Shown here: positions 17,183 to 26,675 of the stretch, in pieces
Layout of the letters: each line of letters starts with the position of its first letter
Numbering within the stretch: the first letter of the stretch is position 1
Notes under the pieces: model-generated
What the model saw: only the letters and a program-made list of their open reading frames with translations
Told to the model about the DNA's origin: nothing
The model's database searches: none
Made by a program: the position numbers and the translations under genes
DNA from: Paraburkholderia fungorum
Lineage (GTDB): Bacteria > Pseudomonadota > Gammaproteobacteria > Burkholderiales > Burkholderiaceae
Assembly (NCBI RefSeq): GCF_003610895.1
Contig: NZ_MCAS01000020.1
Coordinates: 1-64,000 of the forward strand
DNA: 64,000 nt
Direction of reading: 5' to 3'

Positions 17183-18148
17183 ATGCAAAATCATCTCGTC
17201 GTTGCGCTGGCTTACGACCGGCTCTGTACGTTCGAATTCGGCTGCGTGACCGAACTCTTCGCGCTCGAACGTCCCGAGCTCGGCGTGGATTGGTACCGCT
17301 TCGCGGTATGCGCGAGCGAACCCGGTCCGATTCGCGCTGCGGGCGGCATCACCGTTGCCGCGCCCTACACGCTCAAGCTGCTGGATCGCGCCGACACAAT
17401 CGTCATTCCGGGTTGGCGCGATGCCGGCGAATTGCCGCCCGAGCCGCTGCTCAAGAAAATTCGCGCTGCCTACGCGCGTGGCGTACGCCTTTGTTCGATC
17501 TGTTCCGGCGTGTTCGTGCTGGCCGCCGCGGGTGTGCTCGACGGTAAGACCGTGACAACCCATTGGCGCTACGCCGACATCTTGCAGCAGCGCTATCCGC
17601 AATTGCGCGTGCAGCCGGATGCCTTATATGTCGACGAAGGGCAGATCATCACGTCGGCGGGATCGGCGGCAGGACTCGACATGCTGCTGCATCTGGTGCG
17701 GCGCGACCACGGCAGCGCGGTCGCCAATCGGGTCGCACAGCGGCTCGTGGTGCCGCCGCATCGCGAGGGCGGTCAGGCGCAATTCGTGCCGCGGCCGATG
17801 CCACAAGATGAAGGCGGCCGCGTCGCGAAACTGATGGACTGGGTGCGCCGCCATCCTGCTTTGCCGCACACCTTGCACTCGCTGGCCGAACGGGCGGCGA
17901 TGAGCTCACGCACACTGCAGCGGCAGTTTCACGACGCCACCGGCATGGCGCCCTACGAATGGCTGGTGCGTGAACGCGTGGCAATCGCGCGGGAACTGCT
18001 TGAAGCATCCACGCCGTTGCCCATGGCGCGTGTTGCGGAGCTCGCGGGCTTCGGTTCGGAGGAGTCGCTGCGACGGCATTTTCGCCGCATCGCTTTGACG
18101 AGTCCAGGCGCGTATCGTAAGAAATTCGGGGTGCAGGCCGGAGGATAG
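17183..18148 (+). CDS. ftrA: FtrA/GlxA-type AraC-family transcriptional regulator
   Basis: A 321-residue regulator with an N-terminal DJ-1/PfpI-like (GATase1) domain (about 5-170) and a C-terminal AraC DNA-binding domain (about 220-318). The amidotransferase-like elbow reads CSICSGVFVLAAAGVLDG, with Cys near residue 106. The DNA-binding region shows LAERAAMSSRTLQRQFHDAT and the second helix-turn-helix ELAGFGSEESLRRHFRR. It has the overall architecture of FtrA. The ATG at 17183 is close to the conserved start. Its regulon is unknown; the adjacent rhodanese and glpQ genes are candidates. Confidence 0.88.
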   Translation: MQNHLVVALAYDRLCTFEFGCVTELFALERPELGVDWYRFAVCASEPGPIRAAGGITVAAPYTLKLLDRADTIVIPGWRDAGELPPEPLLKKIRAAYARGVRLCSICSGVFVLAAAGVLDGKTVTTHWRYADILQQRYPQLRVQPDALYVDEGQIITSAGSAAGLDMLLHLVRRDHGSAVANRVAQRLVVPPHREGGQAQFVPRPMPQDEGGRVAKLMDWVRRHPALPHTLHSLAERAAMSSRTLQRQFHDATGMAPYEWLVRERVAIARELLEASTPLPMARVAELAGFGSEESLRRHFRRIALTSPGAYRKKFGVQAGG

Positions 18149-18544
18149 ATTGGTGAGTGGGCCGGCCACCCGGTCGGTGCACGTCATGTTCGTCCTGCCG
18201 TTCTCGCATGCCGGCACCGTTTCAAGCAAACGCTTGCGGATGCGCGAAATCAACCAGGGCTCATGCGTGGCAAGCGATTCCATGCGAGTCGCATGAGATG
18301 TCGAACACGCGTCACGTCCGCTTCCGCGCAGGTTCAAACGTCACGGAGCGCCGCGTGCCGGGCCTTACGGCTGAATCGTCCGATCGCGTACATGCTTCGG
18401 TGGCGTGCGAGGGTTCGCGCAATCGGCGGTTTTCTGTCAGCATCACGGCCAGTGTCCGTCGCGACCCACCTCAAGACGTGTGGCGCATATGGCTGCTTGA
18501 AGCGCGTCTTTGAAACGCATCGTTGCCACCGTCCTCTCTCGCTC
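18149..18544. other. Intergenic region without a clear gene
   Basis: These 396 bases separate the regulator from the secreted TPR-like protein. Reading frames exist on both strands, but none has a ribosome-binding site plus recognisable protein character. An inverted repeat CTCATGCG (18260-18267) / CGCATGAG (18290-18297) is the only structure noticed. Confidence 0.45.
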
Positions 18545-19483
18545 ATGAACGTCAAAACCATCGTTGCTGCCGTTGCCGTCACCGCCGCCACTGCAGTGCT
18601 GATGCCTGCGCTCGCCGCGGCGCAAACGGAAGCCGCCGCGTCGCGTGCCGAACTCTATCGGCGCAACCTGCTGGCAGGCAAAGACGTGCCGTGCCGAACG
18701 AACGCGTCATGCGCGGCGTTGGGCGTGGCCGCGCTTGAAGCCGGACGCGTCAAGGAGGCGCAAACGCTGGTCGAGATGGAAGCCGCGCTCGCCGAAGCGA
18801 CCGCCATGCAGGCGAACGAGGAGAACTCGCCGAAAGCCACCAGTTCGGCGCGGGCCCGCGTGGCGATGGCGCTGGTTCATCAGGGCGACGTGCAGTTGAA
18901 GCTGGGCGCGCTGCCGGACGCGCGCGCGTACTACCGCAGCGCGGTGAGCCGTGGCGACGACTATCCCAACGACGCGCTGCTCGGCCGTGCGGTCGCGGCC
19001 GCGCGTCAGCGTCTTGAATCGATCGCCGGCAAGGGGGTGGTGAGCGGGGTGCCGCCGAACGGCGCGCGCTTCGCTAGTTATATGTTCTTCGGCGCGTGGA
19101 ACAGCATCGAGGTGAAGCCGGTGAAAGGTCGGCACGGTGTCTATCGGATCGACGGCGACTTCGTGTATCCCACGGTCGGCGCCGACGGTCAGCCCAGCGC
19201 GAACATGGGCAGCCTGTCGGCCTACGTGCGCTTTTACGACGGTGTGGCGCGCGTGCCGATGACCGACGGCGGTGGCGATGCGCCGCTCGATGCCACGGCG
19301 AGGATCACCAACCTCGCGCCTTACGACAAACCAGCGGGAAAGCCCGCGGACAAATGCCTGATCGAGTTCAAGCTCGCCGCGCCGGAGACGCTCGATGTTC
19401 GGACGCACGGTTCTCCGATGGAATGCGGTTTCGGCTTCAATGTCAGCGCGGACGGACGTTACTATCTGATGACAGGTTCCTGA
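18545..19483 (+). CDS. Secreted protein of unknown function with TPR-like region
   Basis: A 312-residue protein that I do not recognise. The N-terminus MNVKTIVAAVAVTAATAVLM followed by PALAAAQ is a signal peptide, so it is exported. Residues about 35-160 are Ala-rich helices with the spacing of tetratricopeptide-like repeats (ALGVAALEAGRVKEAQTLV, ALVHQGDVQLKLGALPDARA). The C-terminal 140 residues are beta-rich, with SYMFFGAWNSIEVKPVKGRH, and contain two Cys (in DKCLIEF and MECGFGF) that could form a disulfide. The frame is open from 18263, but ATG 18545 directly precedes the signal peptide. It is followed 155 bases later by a DUF4239 membrane protein. Confidence 0.75.
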   Translation: MNVKTIVAAVAVTAATAVLMPALAAAQTEAAASRAELYRRNLLAGKDVPCRTNASCAALGVAALEAGRVKEAQTLVEMEAALAEATAMQANEENSPKATSSARARVAMALVHQGDVQLKLGALPDARAYYRSAVSRGDDYPNDALLGRAVAAARQRLESIAGKGVVSGVPPNGARFASYMFFGAWNSIEVKPVKGRHGVYRIDGDFVYPTVGADGQPSANMGSLSAYVRFYDGVARVPMTDGGGDAPLDATARITNLAPYDKPAGKPADKCLIEFKLAAPETLDVRTHGSPMECGFGFNVSADGRYYLMTGS

Positions 19484-19638
19484 CGGCCGGCATGCCGGCC
19501 GCCGCCCTGCGCCCGCTCGGTTCCGGGCGCATGCTTCCCGATCCACGCCGCGTCTCTTATGATGCAGTGGCAGTGCACGTTTGATCACCGCCCAAAGCGT
19601 TCCCGCTAACAGAACTCCGACGAGAAAAGCGCTCGCCC

Positions 19639-20406
19639 ATGCTAAGCCTCCCTGACTATCCTGGACTCGTATTCATTCTTTCTTTCGTGACGATGTGGTT
19701 GTCGGCGCGCGTCGGTGCGTCGGTGCTGCGGCGTTTCAGAAGGATCGAGGACGATGCACGCGACGACTTCGGCGTGATTCAGGCCGCCACGCTAACGCTG
19801 CTCGCGCTGATCATCGGTTTCACTTTTTCGATGGCGGTAGGCCGCTACGATCAACGCAAGAACTATGAGGAAGAAGAGGCGAACGCGATCGGCACCGAGT
19901 ACGTCCGTGCCGATCTGCTGCCTGCCGCCGATGCGGCGGCCGTGCGCAGCTTGCTGAAATCTTATCTCGACGAGCGCGTGCAGTTCTATACAACGCGCGA
20001 CGACGGCGATCTCGCCCGGGTCAATGCCGAGACGTCGCGCTTGCAGAGCGCAATGTGGTCAGCCGTGAAGAACGCCGCCGCCGCGCAGCCCACTCCGGTG
20101 GTCGCGCTCGCCGTCGCTGGAATGAACGACGTGCTCAATACGCAAGGTTATACGCAGGCCGCGTGGTGGAATCGCATTCCCTACGCGGCGTGGGCGCTGA
20201 TGGTGCTGATCGGCGTGTGCGCCAACGTGCTGGTCGGTTATGGCGCGCGCGGTTTGAAAGCGAGTGCGGGGCTGTTGCTGATCGTTCCGCTGATCGTGTC
20301 GCTGTCGTTCATGCTGGTTGCCGATATCGACAGTCCGCGCGGCGGCGTGATTCGCGTGAAACCGCTCAATCTGCATGCGCTCGCGGATTCGATCCGCACG
20401 CCTTGA
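19639..20406 (+). CDS. DUF4239 (bestrophin-like) integral membrane protein
   Basis: A 255-residue membrane protein. Hydrophobic segments are seen near 7-27, 47-69 (VIQAATLTLLALIIGFTFSM), 182-202 and 207-228, with a soluble helical loop between the second and third. The motif FGVIQAATLTLLALIIGFTF followed by RYDQRKNYEEEEANAIGTEY is typical of DUF4239 proteins, which share features with bestrophin anion channels. Function is not established. It is followed 18 bases later (in the longest form) by a DUF2252 gene and probably co-transcribed with it. Confidence 0.85.
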   Translation: MLSLPDYPGLVFILSFVTMWLSARVGASVLRRFRRIEDDARDDFGVIQAATLTLLALIIGFTFSMAVGRYDQRKNYEEEEANAIGTEYVRADLLPAADAAAVRSLLKSYLDERVQFYTTRDDGDLARVNAETSRLQSAMWSAVKNAAAAQPTPVVALAVAGMNDVLNTQGYTQAAWWNRIPYAAWALMVLIGVCANVLVGYGARGLKASAGLLLIVPLIVSLSFMLVADIDSPRGGVIRVKPLNLHALADSIRTP

Positions 20407-20460
20407 GCCCATTCTGAATTCGAGTTGAACCCCGAAACGAGCCGCATGAAAGAGAAATCC

Positions 20461-21675
20461 ATGTCCGATATCGCACACACCATCGCCAGCTTCAATACCG
20501 GTCGCGATCCTGAACGGCTCGCCATGAAATACAAGCTCATGCGCAGCTCGCCGTTCGTGTTTCTGCGGGGTACATGTCATCTGTTTTACGCGCGCCTGCC
20601 GCGCGACAAGGTGCTCGACGATGCGCCGCCGGTTTGGATTTGCGGCGACATGCATCTGGAAAATTTCGGCAGCTACAAGGGCGACAACCGCCTCATCTAT
20701 TTCGACAACAACGACTTCGACGAAGCCTGCCTCGCGCCGAGTCTTTACGAACTGGTGCGGCTTCTCACGAGCGTGCTGGTCGGTGCGAGCGACCTCAAAC
20801 TGAGCCGCGCGCAGGCACTCGCGCTCTGCCATACGGCGGTCGATGCGTATAGCGGGGCGCTCGCTTTCGGCAAAGCGCGCTGGATCGAAGCGGAGACTTC
20901 GGTCGGCATGGTGCGCGATCTGTTCGATGCGCTGGCGAGCCGCACGCGTGCTGCCTATCTCGACCGGCGCACCACGCTCAAGGGCAAGACTCGCGTGCTT
21001 AAGGTGGACGGCAAAAAAGCGCTGCCGGTCAGCGACGAGGCACGAGCCACCGTCACCGCGTTCCTGCATCAGTTCGCCGCCACTCAACCCAATCCGGACT
21101 TCTATCGCGTGATCGACGTGGCCCGGCGGATTGCCGGCACCGGCAGCCTGGGCGTGGACCGTTACGCGATTCTTGTCGAAGGCAAAGGTTCGCCGGACGG
21201 TAACTATCTGCTCGATCTGAAAGAGGCGCTGCCTTCTTCTGTGACGCCACATGTACGCACGCCGCAGCCGAAATGGCACAGCGAGGCGCAACGCGTGGTT
21301 GAGATTCAACGGCGCAATCAGGCCGTCTCGCAGGCGTTCCTGCACGCGGTCGATTTCAATCAGTGCTCGTATGTGCTGCGCAGCTTGCAACCTTCGGAAG
21401 ACCGTGTGGCGTTGAGCGCCTGGGACGACAAGCTGCCGCGGCTCGAAGCCGTGATTAACAGCATGGCCGAATTGAGCGCATGGGGGCAACTGCGCAGCGG
21501 TGGACGGCAAAAATCGTCGATTGCGGATGAGTTGATTGCGTTCGGCAATCGCAACGACTGGCGATTGCCGTTGATCGAACTCGCGACGCAGTGCGAGGCC
21601 CAGGTGAACGCCGACTGGAAAGCGTATTGCGAGGCTTATGACGGTGGTGCGTTCGATCTGCCGGTGAAAGCTTGA
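20461..21675 (+). CDS. DUF2252 family protein (protein-kinase-like fold)
   Basis: A 404-residue cytoplasmic protein of the DUF2252 family, which is related to aminoglycoside-phosphotransferase/protein-kinase folds but of unknown role. Visible features are FVFLRGTCHLFYARL, the kinase-like HLENFGSYKG (compare the HGDxHxxN catalytic loop of phosphotransferases: here GDMHLENF), and FDNNDFDEACLAP, which resembles a metal-binding Asp loop. Starts at TTG 20425 and ATG 20446 are also in frame; I prefer ATG 20461 with AAAGAGA in front. It pairs with the DUF4239 gene upstream. Confidence 0.85.
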   Translation: MSDIAHTIASFNTGRDPERLAMKYKLMRSSPFVFLRGTCHLFYARLPRDKVLDDAPPVWICGDMHLENFGSYKGDNRLIYFDNNDFDEACLAPSLYELVRLLTSVLVGASDLKLSRAQALALCHTAVDAYSGALAFGKARWIEAETSVGMVRDLFDALASRTRAAYLDRRTTLKGKTRVLKVDGKKALPVSDEARATVTAFLHQFAATQPNPDFYRVIDVARRIAGTGSLGVDRYAILVEGKGSPDGNYLLDLKEALPSSVTPHVRTPQPKWHSEAQRVVEIQRRNQAVSQAFLHAVDFNQCSYVLRSLQPSEDRVALSAWDDKLPRLEAVINSMAELSAWGQLRSGGRQKSSIADELIAFGNRNDWRLPLIELATQCEAQVNADWKAYCEAYDGGAFDLPVKA

Positions 21676-21793
21676 CCTTGGCCGCACGGCTTTGAATGCG
21701 CGGCGCATAACAGCGCCGCGCATGCCAGTCGGCCCTCCAGACAAACCCTGATTGCTGCGTTGAATTCGCCACTGCTATCGTTCGCTGGTCGCT

Positions 21794-21809
21794 GTGGAAG
21801 CGCTTCCAC
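21794..21809. promoter_or_regulatory. Perfect 16-base palindrome, LacI-family operator
   Basis: GTGGAAGCGCTTCCAC is a perfect palindrome with the central GAAGCGCTTC typical of LacI/GalR-family operators. It lies 117 bases upstream of the glucosidase start. A LacI-family repressor is encoded at the end of the same locus, so autoregulation of the whole island is a reasonable inference. Downstream, bases 21811-21880 contain several further GCTTCCA or GCTTTCCA half-sites. Confidence 0.75.
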
Positions 21810-21925
21810 TTCAGCTTCCAGACGCTTTCCAGGCAGCTTGCAAGCGGCCTCCGGGCAGCTTTCCAGCCAGCTTCCGCATCGAGCTTCGCCGTACCCGGTT
21901 CAACGACCTCAGTGAAGGAGAATCC

Positions 21926-23341
<1,416 letters not shown>

Positions 23342-23417
23342 CGGCGAGGTGGAGCTGGTTTGTATGTCGACTTGAAACACGGGCGCAAAGCCCGGTGCGA
23401 TTGGGTTGCATGGGACC

Positions 23418-23546
23418 GAAGTAAGAGCTTTGCATGGGGCTAGAGTAAGAGCTTTGCATGGGGCCAGAGTAAGCGCTGAAGCGCTTACTCTGGCCGACAG
23501 CTGAAGCGCTAACTCTAGCCGACAGCTAAAGCGCTAACTCTGGTCG
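23418..23546. promoter_or_regulatory. Palindromic array of LacI-type operator units before the ABC operon
   Basis: Three units spaced 24 bases apart on the left (cores at 23424, 23448 and 23472) face three units spaced 25 bases apart on the right (cores at 23480, 23505 and 23530). The four inner cores are exactly AGCGCT; the two left outer ones are AGAGCT. The inner pair forms a perfect inverted repeat with 16-base arms (23462-23477 and 23480-23495) around GA. The GAAGCGCTTA/GAAGCGCTAA context is LacI-operator-like and resembles the palindrome before the glucosidase gene. The array ends 15 bases before the substrate-binding protein start, so it should control that promoter. Confidence 0.7.
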
Positions 23547-23560
23547 ACATAGGAGACGGA

Positions 23561-24802
23561 ATGAACAGCAGAAAAATGATCACGGCGAGCGTGGCAGCGG
23601 CACTGGCGTTAGTTGGCGCCGTCGCGCATGCCGCTGAGCCCCTGAAAGCCAATGTGATTCACTGGTGGACCTCGGGCGGTGAATCGGCCGCGATCCGCCA
23701 GTTCGCCGATGCATATAACAAAGCCGGCGGCCAGTGGATCGACAACGCAGTGGCCGGCGCCGATCAGGCTCGCTCCACCGCGATCAACCGGATCGTCGGC
23801 GGCGATCCACCCACCGCCGCGCAATTTAATACTTCTAAACAGTTTCACGACCTGATCGACCAGGGCCTGCTGAACAACGTCGACGACGTGGCCGCGAAAG
23901 AAAACTGGAACAACGTGTTCCCGCAGTCGATCATCGACAGCGTCCGGGTGAAAGGCCATTACTACGCCGCGCCGGTCGATATTCATATGCCGGCCTGGTT
24001 CTTCTATTCGAAGCCGGTATTCCAGAAGGCCGGCATTGCCGCCGAGCCGAAGAGCTACGACGAATTCCTCGCCGATCTCGCCAAACTGAAAGCCGCGGGC
24101 GTGATCCCGCTCGCGCTCGGCGGTCAGCCGTGGCAGGAAAAGATCACGTTCGACGCGGTATTCGCCGACGTAGGCGGTCCCGATCTCTATCTGAAGGTGT
24201 ATCGCGATCGTGACCAGAACGCCGTCAAGTCCGACGCGTTCAAGAAGGTGCTCGCGCAGTTCAAGCGCTTGCATGACTTCGTCGATCCAGGCTCGCCCGG
24301 CCGCAACTGGAACGACGCCACCGCACTGGTGATTTCCGGCAAGGCAGGAGTCCAGATCATGGGCGACTGGGCCAAGGGCGAATTCTCGGCGGCCAACCAG
24401 ACGGCCGGCAAGGACTTCGGCTGCTTCCCGGGGTTCGGTCCGCACTCGCCGTATCTGGTCGCGGGCGACGTATTCGTGTTCCCGAAAACCGACAATGCCA
24501 GCGCAATCAAGGCGCAGAATCTGCTTGCCACGGTGATGACCTCGCCGGCCGCGCAAGTCGCATTCAGCGCGAAGAAAGGCTCGATCCCGATTCGTCCCGA
24601 CGTGGACGCGAGCAGTCTCGACATCTGCGCGAAGGAGGGCATTGCGATCATGAAGGACAAGTCGCGCCAGTTGCCGAATCCGGAAATGCTGCTCTCGCCT
24701 GACACGCAGGGCGCGTTGATCGACGTCATCACCAACTTCTGGAACAAGAACCAGTCGGTCGACGATGCGCAGAAGGCGTTTGCCAGTGCGTTGAAGAGCT
24801 AG
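23561..24802 (+). CDS. ABC sugar transporter, periplasmic substrate-binding protein
   Basis: A 413-residue extracellular solute-binding protein (family 1, MalE/GtsA-like). The signal peptide runs to AVAHA (about residue 24), and mature EPLKANVIHWWTSGGES opens the lobe with the aromatic pair typical of sugar binders. APVDIHMPAWFFYSK and GDWAKGEF are further family features. AGGAG precedes the ATG. It heads the operon SBP-permease-permease-ATPase-LacI directly behind the operator array, downstream of the GH1 gene. I infer glucose, cellobiose or another beta-glucoside as substrate; GtsA-type binding proteins are often glucose-specific. Confidence 0.93.
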   Translation: MNSRKMITASVAAALALVGAVAHAAEPLKANVIHWWTSGGESAAIRQFADAYNKAGGQWIDNAVAGADQARSTAINRIVGGDPPTAAQFNTSKQFHDLIDQGLLNNVDDVAAKENWNNVFPQSIIDSVRVKGHYYAAPVDIHMPAWFFYSKPVFQKAGIAAEPKSYDEFLADLAKLKAAGVIPLALGGQPWQEKITFDAVFADVGGPDLYLKVYRDRDQNAVKSDAFKKVLAQFKRLHDFVDPGSPGRNWNDATALVISGKAGVQIMGDWAKGEFSAANQTAGKDFGCFPGFGPHSPYLVAGDVFVFPKTDNASAIKAQNLLATVMTSPAAQVAFSAKKGSIPIRPDVDASSLDICAKEGIAIMKDKSRQLPNPEMLLSPDTQGALIDVITNFWNKNQSVDDAQKAFASALKS

Positions 24803-24811
24803 GCGCGCGCC

Positions 24812-25753
24812 ATGCACGCGCTCAAGCTGCCGGCCGCCGATTCAGGTCATCGCAAAGGGCCGCTGAAGAAGCCGCTCAAGAAGCGTTTGCCGATAGCGGT
24901 GTGGGTGGCGTTGCTGCCGATGGTGCTGACCGTCGTGTTCGCGTATCTCGGCACGATGGTCTGGACCGCGCGCGTGTCCCTCAGCAACTCGCGCACGTTT
25001 CCTTCCGGCGACTTCGCGGGCCTCGCGCAATACACGCGGCTGTTCAACAATGACCGTTGGCTGCTGTCGCTGCAAAACATCGTGATCTACGGTGCGTGCT
25101 TCATTGTTGCGTGCATGCTGATCGGTTTGCTGCTGGCGATCTTCATCGATCAGCGTGTGGTGGGAGAAGGCGCGTTGCGCACGGTGTTTCTCTACCCGTA
25201 TGCGATGTCGTTCGTCGCCACCGGACTGGTCTGGCAGTGGATTCTGAATCCCGAGTTGGGCGCGCAGGCCGTGTTGCACAAACTCGGTTTCGTGCATGCG
25301 CGTTTCGACTGGATCGTCGATCAGGACTGGGTGATCTACACGATCGTGATCGCGACGGTGTGGCAGGCGTCCGGCCTCGTGATGGCGCTGCTGCTGGCCG
25401 GCTTGCGCGGTATCGACGACGAACTGTGGAAAGCCGCGCGTATCGACGGCATTCCACGTTGGCGCGTGTATGCGAGCATCGTCGTGCCGATGCTCGGGCC
25501 CTCCATGTCCACCGCTTTCGTGCTGCTCTTCGTGATGGTGGTGAAGCTCTACGACGCGGTCGTCGCCATGACGCAAGGCGGTCCTGGCACGGCAAGCGAA
25601 GTGCCCGCGAAATTCATCATGGATTACCTGTTCGGCCGCGCGAACATCGGCCTCGCGTCGGCCGCCTCGATCGTGTTGCTGGCAACGGTGCTGGCGATTC
25701 TCGCGCCGTTCTTCTATGCCCGCAGCCGCGCTGCCTTGCGCAAGGAGGGGTGA
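24812..25753 (+). CDS. ABC sugar transporter permease (MalF/UgpA-like)
   Basis: A 313-residue inner-membrane permease with six predicted helices. It carries the EAA-type loop that docks to the ATPase: DDELWKAARIDGIPRWRVYA (about 206-225). An N-terminal basic tail (KKPLKKPLKKRLP region) precedes the first helix. It starts nine bases after the binding-protein gene and overlaps the next permease in TGATG. It forms the heterodimeric channel with the following gene. Confidence 0.93.
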   Translation: MHALKLPAADSGHRKGPLKKPLKKRLPIAVWVALLPMVLTVVFAYLGTMVWTARVSLSNSRTFPSGDFAGLAQYTRLFNNDRWLLSLQNIVIYGACFIVACMLIGLLLAIFIDQRVVGEGALRTVFLYPYAMSFVATGLVWQWILNPELGAQAVLHKLGFVHARFDWIVDQDWVIYTIVIATVWQASGLVMALLLAGLRGIDDELWKAARIDGIPRWRVYASIVVPMLGPSMSTAFVLLFVMVVKLYDAVVAMTQGGPGTASEVPAKFIMDYLFGRANIGLASAASIVLLATVLAILAPFFYARSRAALRKEG

Positions 25754-26664
25754 TGAACACGCTCAGTCCTTCACTGAAAGGCGGCACACCGAGTCATGGC
25801 CGCCGGCGCCGGCAGACATTTACGCCCGCGCGTCTCGGCGTCTACGCCTTTTTGCTTACCGCCGCCTTGTTCTTCCTGCTGCCGCTGTACGTGATGCTCG
25901 TCACGTCGGTCAAACCGATGAGCGAGATTCGCCTCGGCAATCTGCTCGCTTTTCCCACCCATTTCACACTCGACGCATGGAGCGCCGCGTGGCAATCCGC
26001 CTGCACCGGGCTCGATTGCAACGGCATTCAGGTCGGTTTCTGGAATTCGGTGCGTATCGTCGTGCCCAGCACGGCGTTGTCGATCGCGATCGGTGCGGTG
26101 AACGGCTATGCGCTGTCGTTCTGGCGGCCGCGTGGGGCCGGCTTGCTGTTCGGCGTGCTGCTGATGGGCGCCTTCATTCCTGTGCAGGTGATGGTCTATC
26201 CGCTCGTGCGTGTGCTGGCGAGCGTGCATCTGTTCAGTTCGCTGCCGGGCATCGTGGTGATTCACACCATCTTCGGCATGCCGGTGATGACGCTGCTGTT
26301 TCGCAACTATTACACGTCGATTCCACAGGAGCTGTTCAAGGCCGCGCGCATCGACGGCGGCGGCTTCTGGCGTATCTTCCTGCAACTGATGCTGCCCATG
26401 TCCACGCCGATCATCGTCGTCGCGGTCATCATGCAGGTGACGGGTATCTGGAACGACTTCATTCTCGGCCTGGTGTTCGCCGGCACGAAAAACCTGCCGA
26501 TGACCGTGCAATTGAACAACATCATCAACACGACGACCGGCGAGCGGCTCTATAACGTCAATATGGCGGCGACCATTCTCACCTCCATGGTGCCGCTTGC
26601 GGTCTACTTCATTTCGGGCCGCTGGTTTGTGCGCGGCATTGCGTCCGGCGCCGTCAAGGGATAG
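25753..26664 (+). CDS. ABC sugar transporter permease (MalG/UgpE-like)
   Basis: A 303-residue partner permease. The frame is open far upstream, but the real start is ATG 25753, overlapping the previous stop, with AAGGAGGGG in front. Six hydrophobic segments are seen, with the EAA-type loop QELFKAARIDGGGFWRIF near the middle of the protein and FGMPVMTLLFRNYY just before it. An extra loop with two Cys (SACTGLDCNG) lies in the periplasmic segment after helix 1, a feature of GtsC-like permeases. Confidence 0.93.
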   Translation: MNTLSPSLKGGTPSHGRRRRQTFTPARLGVYAFLLTAALFFLLPLYVMLVTSVKPMSEIRLGNLLAFPTHFTLDAWSAAWQSACTGLDCNGIQVGFWNSVRIVVPSTALSIAIGAVNGYALSFWRPRGAGLLFGVLLMGAFIPVQVMVYPLVRVLASVHLFSSLPGIVVIHTIFGMPVMTLLFRNYYTSIPQELFKAARIDGGGFWRIFLQLMLPMSTPIIVVAVIMQVTGIWNDFILGLVFAGTKNLPMTVQLNNIINTTTGERLYNVNMAATILTSMVPLAVYFISGRWFVRGIASGAVKG

Positions 26665-26675
26665 GGCTCCGAGGC

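Noticed and set aside
18157..18513. 118-codon frame between the FtrA-type regulator and the secreted protein
   Set aside because: There is no ribosome-binding site, the composition is Arg/Ser-rich, and competing frames on both strands are equally long.
20059..21744. Open frame of 561 codons on the minus strand, opposite the DUF2252 gene
   Set aside because: It covers the conserved DUF2252 and DUF4239 genes in antisense, and its Arg/His-rich translation has no domain character.
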